A stretch of 6,702 nucleotides of DNA from an uncultured Eubacteriales bacterium (GTDB lineage Bacteria > Bacillota > Clostridia > Lachnospirales > Lachnospiraceae), in the NCBI GenBank assembly GCA_900313855.1, contig OMSZ01000029.1:1-6702 (forward strand), in the 5' to 3' direction. Under the pieces are notes generated by a model, which was not told where the DNA came from, ran no database searches, and saw nothing but the letters and a program-made list of their open reading frames with translations. A program made the translations under genes and the position numbers. This document shows, in pieces, positions 6,207 to 6,702 of the stretch. How positions within the stretch are numbered: position 1 is the stretch's first letter; the number at the start of each line of letters is the position of its first letter.

Positions 6207-6558
6207 TGGCAAGTCCTAACCTCTGCTTCATTCCGAGTGAGAAATTCTTAACTATCTTCTTACCTGTATTTTGAAGATTGACTATCTCTAACACCTCATT
6301 AACTCTGTTCTTATCGGGAATACCTTTTTGAAGTCTCTGCTTTTCCAGGTTCTCATAAGCAGTCATTTTATCCTTCTCATAAGGAGTCTCTATCATGAAG
6401 CTCATACGCGTCCTTGCGTGATTAAGACCCTTCTCATCGGATGCGCCGTACATTTCAAGCTTTCCTCCCGTTGGAAATGCCAGACCACCCATTATCTTCA
6501 TTATAGTTGTCTTGCCTGCACCATTTGGTCCGATAAGACCGACAATAGATTTCTTATC
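6193..6558 (-). pseudogene. ABC transporter ATP-binding protein fragment, BcrA/bacitracin-export type, broken at both ends
   Basis: The frame carries GDKKSIVGLIGPNGAGKTT, including an intact Walker A (GPNGAGKT, 6508-6531). It continues through MTAYENL, the region after the Q-loop, to the signature SLGMKQRLGLANALI, where TGA intervenes. Walker B, the D-loop and the H-loop, about half the protein, are missing. The usual N-terminal ~30 residues are also missing: upstream the frame meets a TGA and the sequence becomes a response-regulator start. Internal ATGs (6501, 6492) lie after Walker A and could not give a working ATPase. Such ATPases normally pair with a permease to export peptide antibiotics or bacitracin and often sit beside a two-component system, which matches the fused partner. 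Deletion decay is the simplest reading; a sequencing error would not explain the partner change. Confidence 0.8.
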
Positions 6559-6599
6559 TCCCTGTCGTCCTCAACTATCAATATACGGTCTTTATTCAT
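6501..6599 (-). pseudogene. Response regulator (OmpR type) 5' fragment fused out of frame to the ABC gene
   Basis: The frame begins MNKDRILIVEDDREIRNLL, the textbook start of a receiver domain: beta-1 ILIVEDD with the acidic pair that binds magnesium (D11, D12), then helix-1 REIRNLL. After about codon 19 the homology stops, and the same DNA reads as the ABC ATPase in another phase; this frame ends at TAA after 32 codons. The phospho-acceptor aspartate and the DNA-binding domain are absent. GGGGTGGG lies just before the ATG as a plausible ribosome site, so the old start is intact while the rest is lost. GGAGATAAGAAATCTATTG (6542-6560) reads sensibly in both frames, which suggests a junction at short homology. 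Confidence 0.8.
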
Positions 6600-6621
6600 T
6601 ATCCCACCCCAAAGAATTAGT

Positions 6622-6702
6622 CAAGACTCGCTCGCGAGTCTTGCGCGCCGGATTCGGGTCTGCTTTAGCAGACTCACTTCCTATTCGAATCCGTGCGCAT
6701 CC
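6622..6702 (-). repeat. GC-rich structured hairpin element (copy 2, cut by window edge)
   Basis: A 9-bp stem, CAAGACTCG (6622-6630) with 6635-6643, has the same CTCG loop (plus strand) as the stem at 2354-2371. Next to it an outer stem pairs TGCGC (6642-6646) with GCGCA (6695-6699). Inside are a perfect 8-bp stem CGGATTCG (6649-6656) with 6686-6693, and GTCTGCT (6658-6664) with 6667-6673. The arms differ in sequence from copy 1 while the pairing and ends are kept, as in a structured RNA or palindromic repeat family. It lies 23 bp before the response-regulator ATG and has no T-run, so it is not a classic terminator. Confidence 0.55.

Noticed and set aside
6622..6702. Terminal inverted repeat of an insertion sequence
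   Set aside because: The nested palindromes resemble mobile-element ends, but no transposase frame or target duplication is seen, and the paired arms form internal hairpins rather than element ends.
1..6702. CRISPR arrays, tRNA or rRNA genes
   Set aside because: No regularly spaced identical repeats with unique spacers, and no tRNA cloverleaf or rRNA core sequence was seen on either strand.

Overview
The window is about 40% GC, and every gene I can support reads on the minus strand. An indolepyruvate:ferredoxin oxidoreductase start, c-di-GMP and chemotaxis signalling genes, AGGAGG-type ribosome binding sites and GC-rich hairpin repeats in AT-rich spacers together suggest a Clostridia member, most likely a motile Lachnospiraceae of the Butyrivibrio/Roseburia type. 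The taxon is an inference from style, not a match.

In transcription order (right to left): a GC-rich hairpin element at the right edge (6622-6702, cut by the window) lies just ahead of a wrecked locus. There the first ~19 codons of an OmpR-type response regulator run out of frame into a BcrA-type ABC transporter ATPase that keeps Walker A and the signature but stops before Walker B. Next is an intact DRE-TIM aldolase-like gene (4986-5963). It has a good promoter, three 24-bp-spaced motif copies upstream, a 5' stem-loop, a 64-codon open frame in phase beyond its UGA stop, and then a possible 21-codon microORF and a hairpin. A 7-TM, degenerate-GGDEF, EAL c-di-GMP phosphodiesterase follows (2604-4523) with its own promoter and a perfect 28-bp palindrome. 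After it comes a methyl-accepting chemotaxis protein (603-2312), then a 68-aa unknown protein (242-448), then the first 44 codons of iorA at the left edge.

The most interesting part is the 291-bp gap between the phosphodiesterase and the chemoreceptor. It starts with a near-consensus promoter. The predicted ~240-nt leader then carries a 17-bp hairpin, a GC-rich multi-branched domain and an intrinsic terminator, and the terminator ends just before the chemoreceptor's ribosome binding site. One strand of the domain's outer stem could instead pair with the terminator. This is the layout of a riboswitch or attenuator, but it matches no class I recognise. A related element lies ahead of the response-regulator remnant, and a diverged 42-nt copy of the first hairpin lies ahead of the 68-aa gene, so a dispersed repeat family is the main alternative.

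Functionally, the phosphodiesterase (lowering c-di-GMP) and the chemoreceptor (feeding CheA/CheW) are natural neighbours in motility control. Each seems to have its own promoter, so they need not be co-transcribed. The aldolase and iorA are metabolic genes with no obvious link to them.
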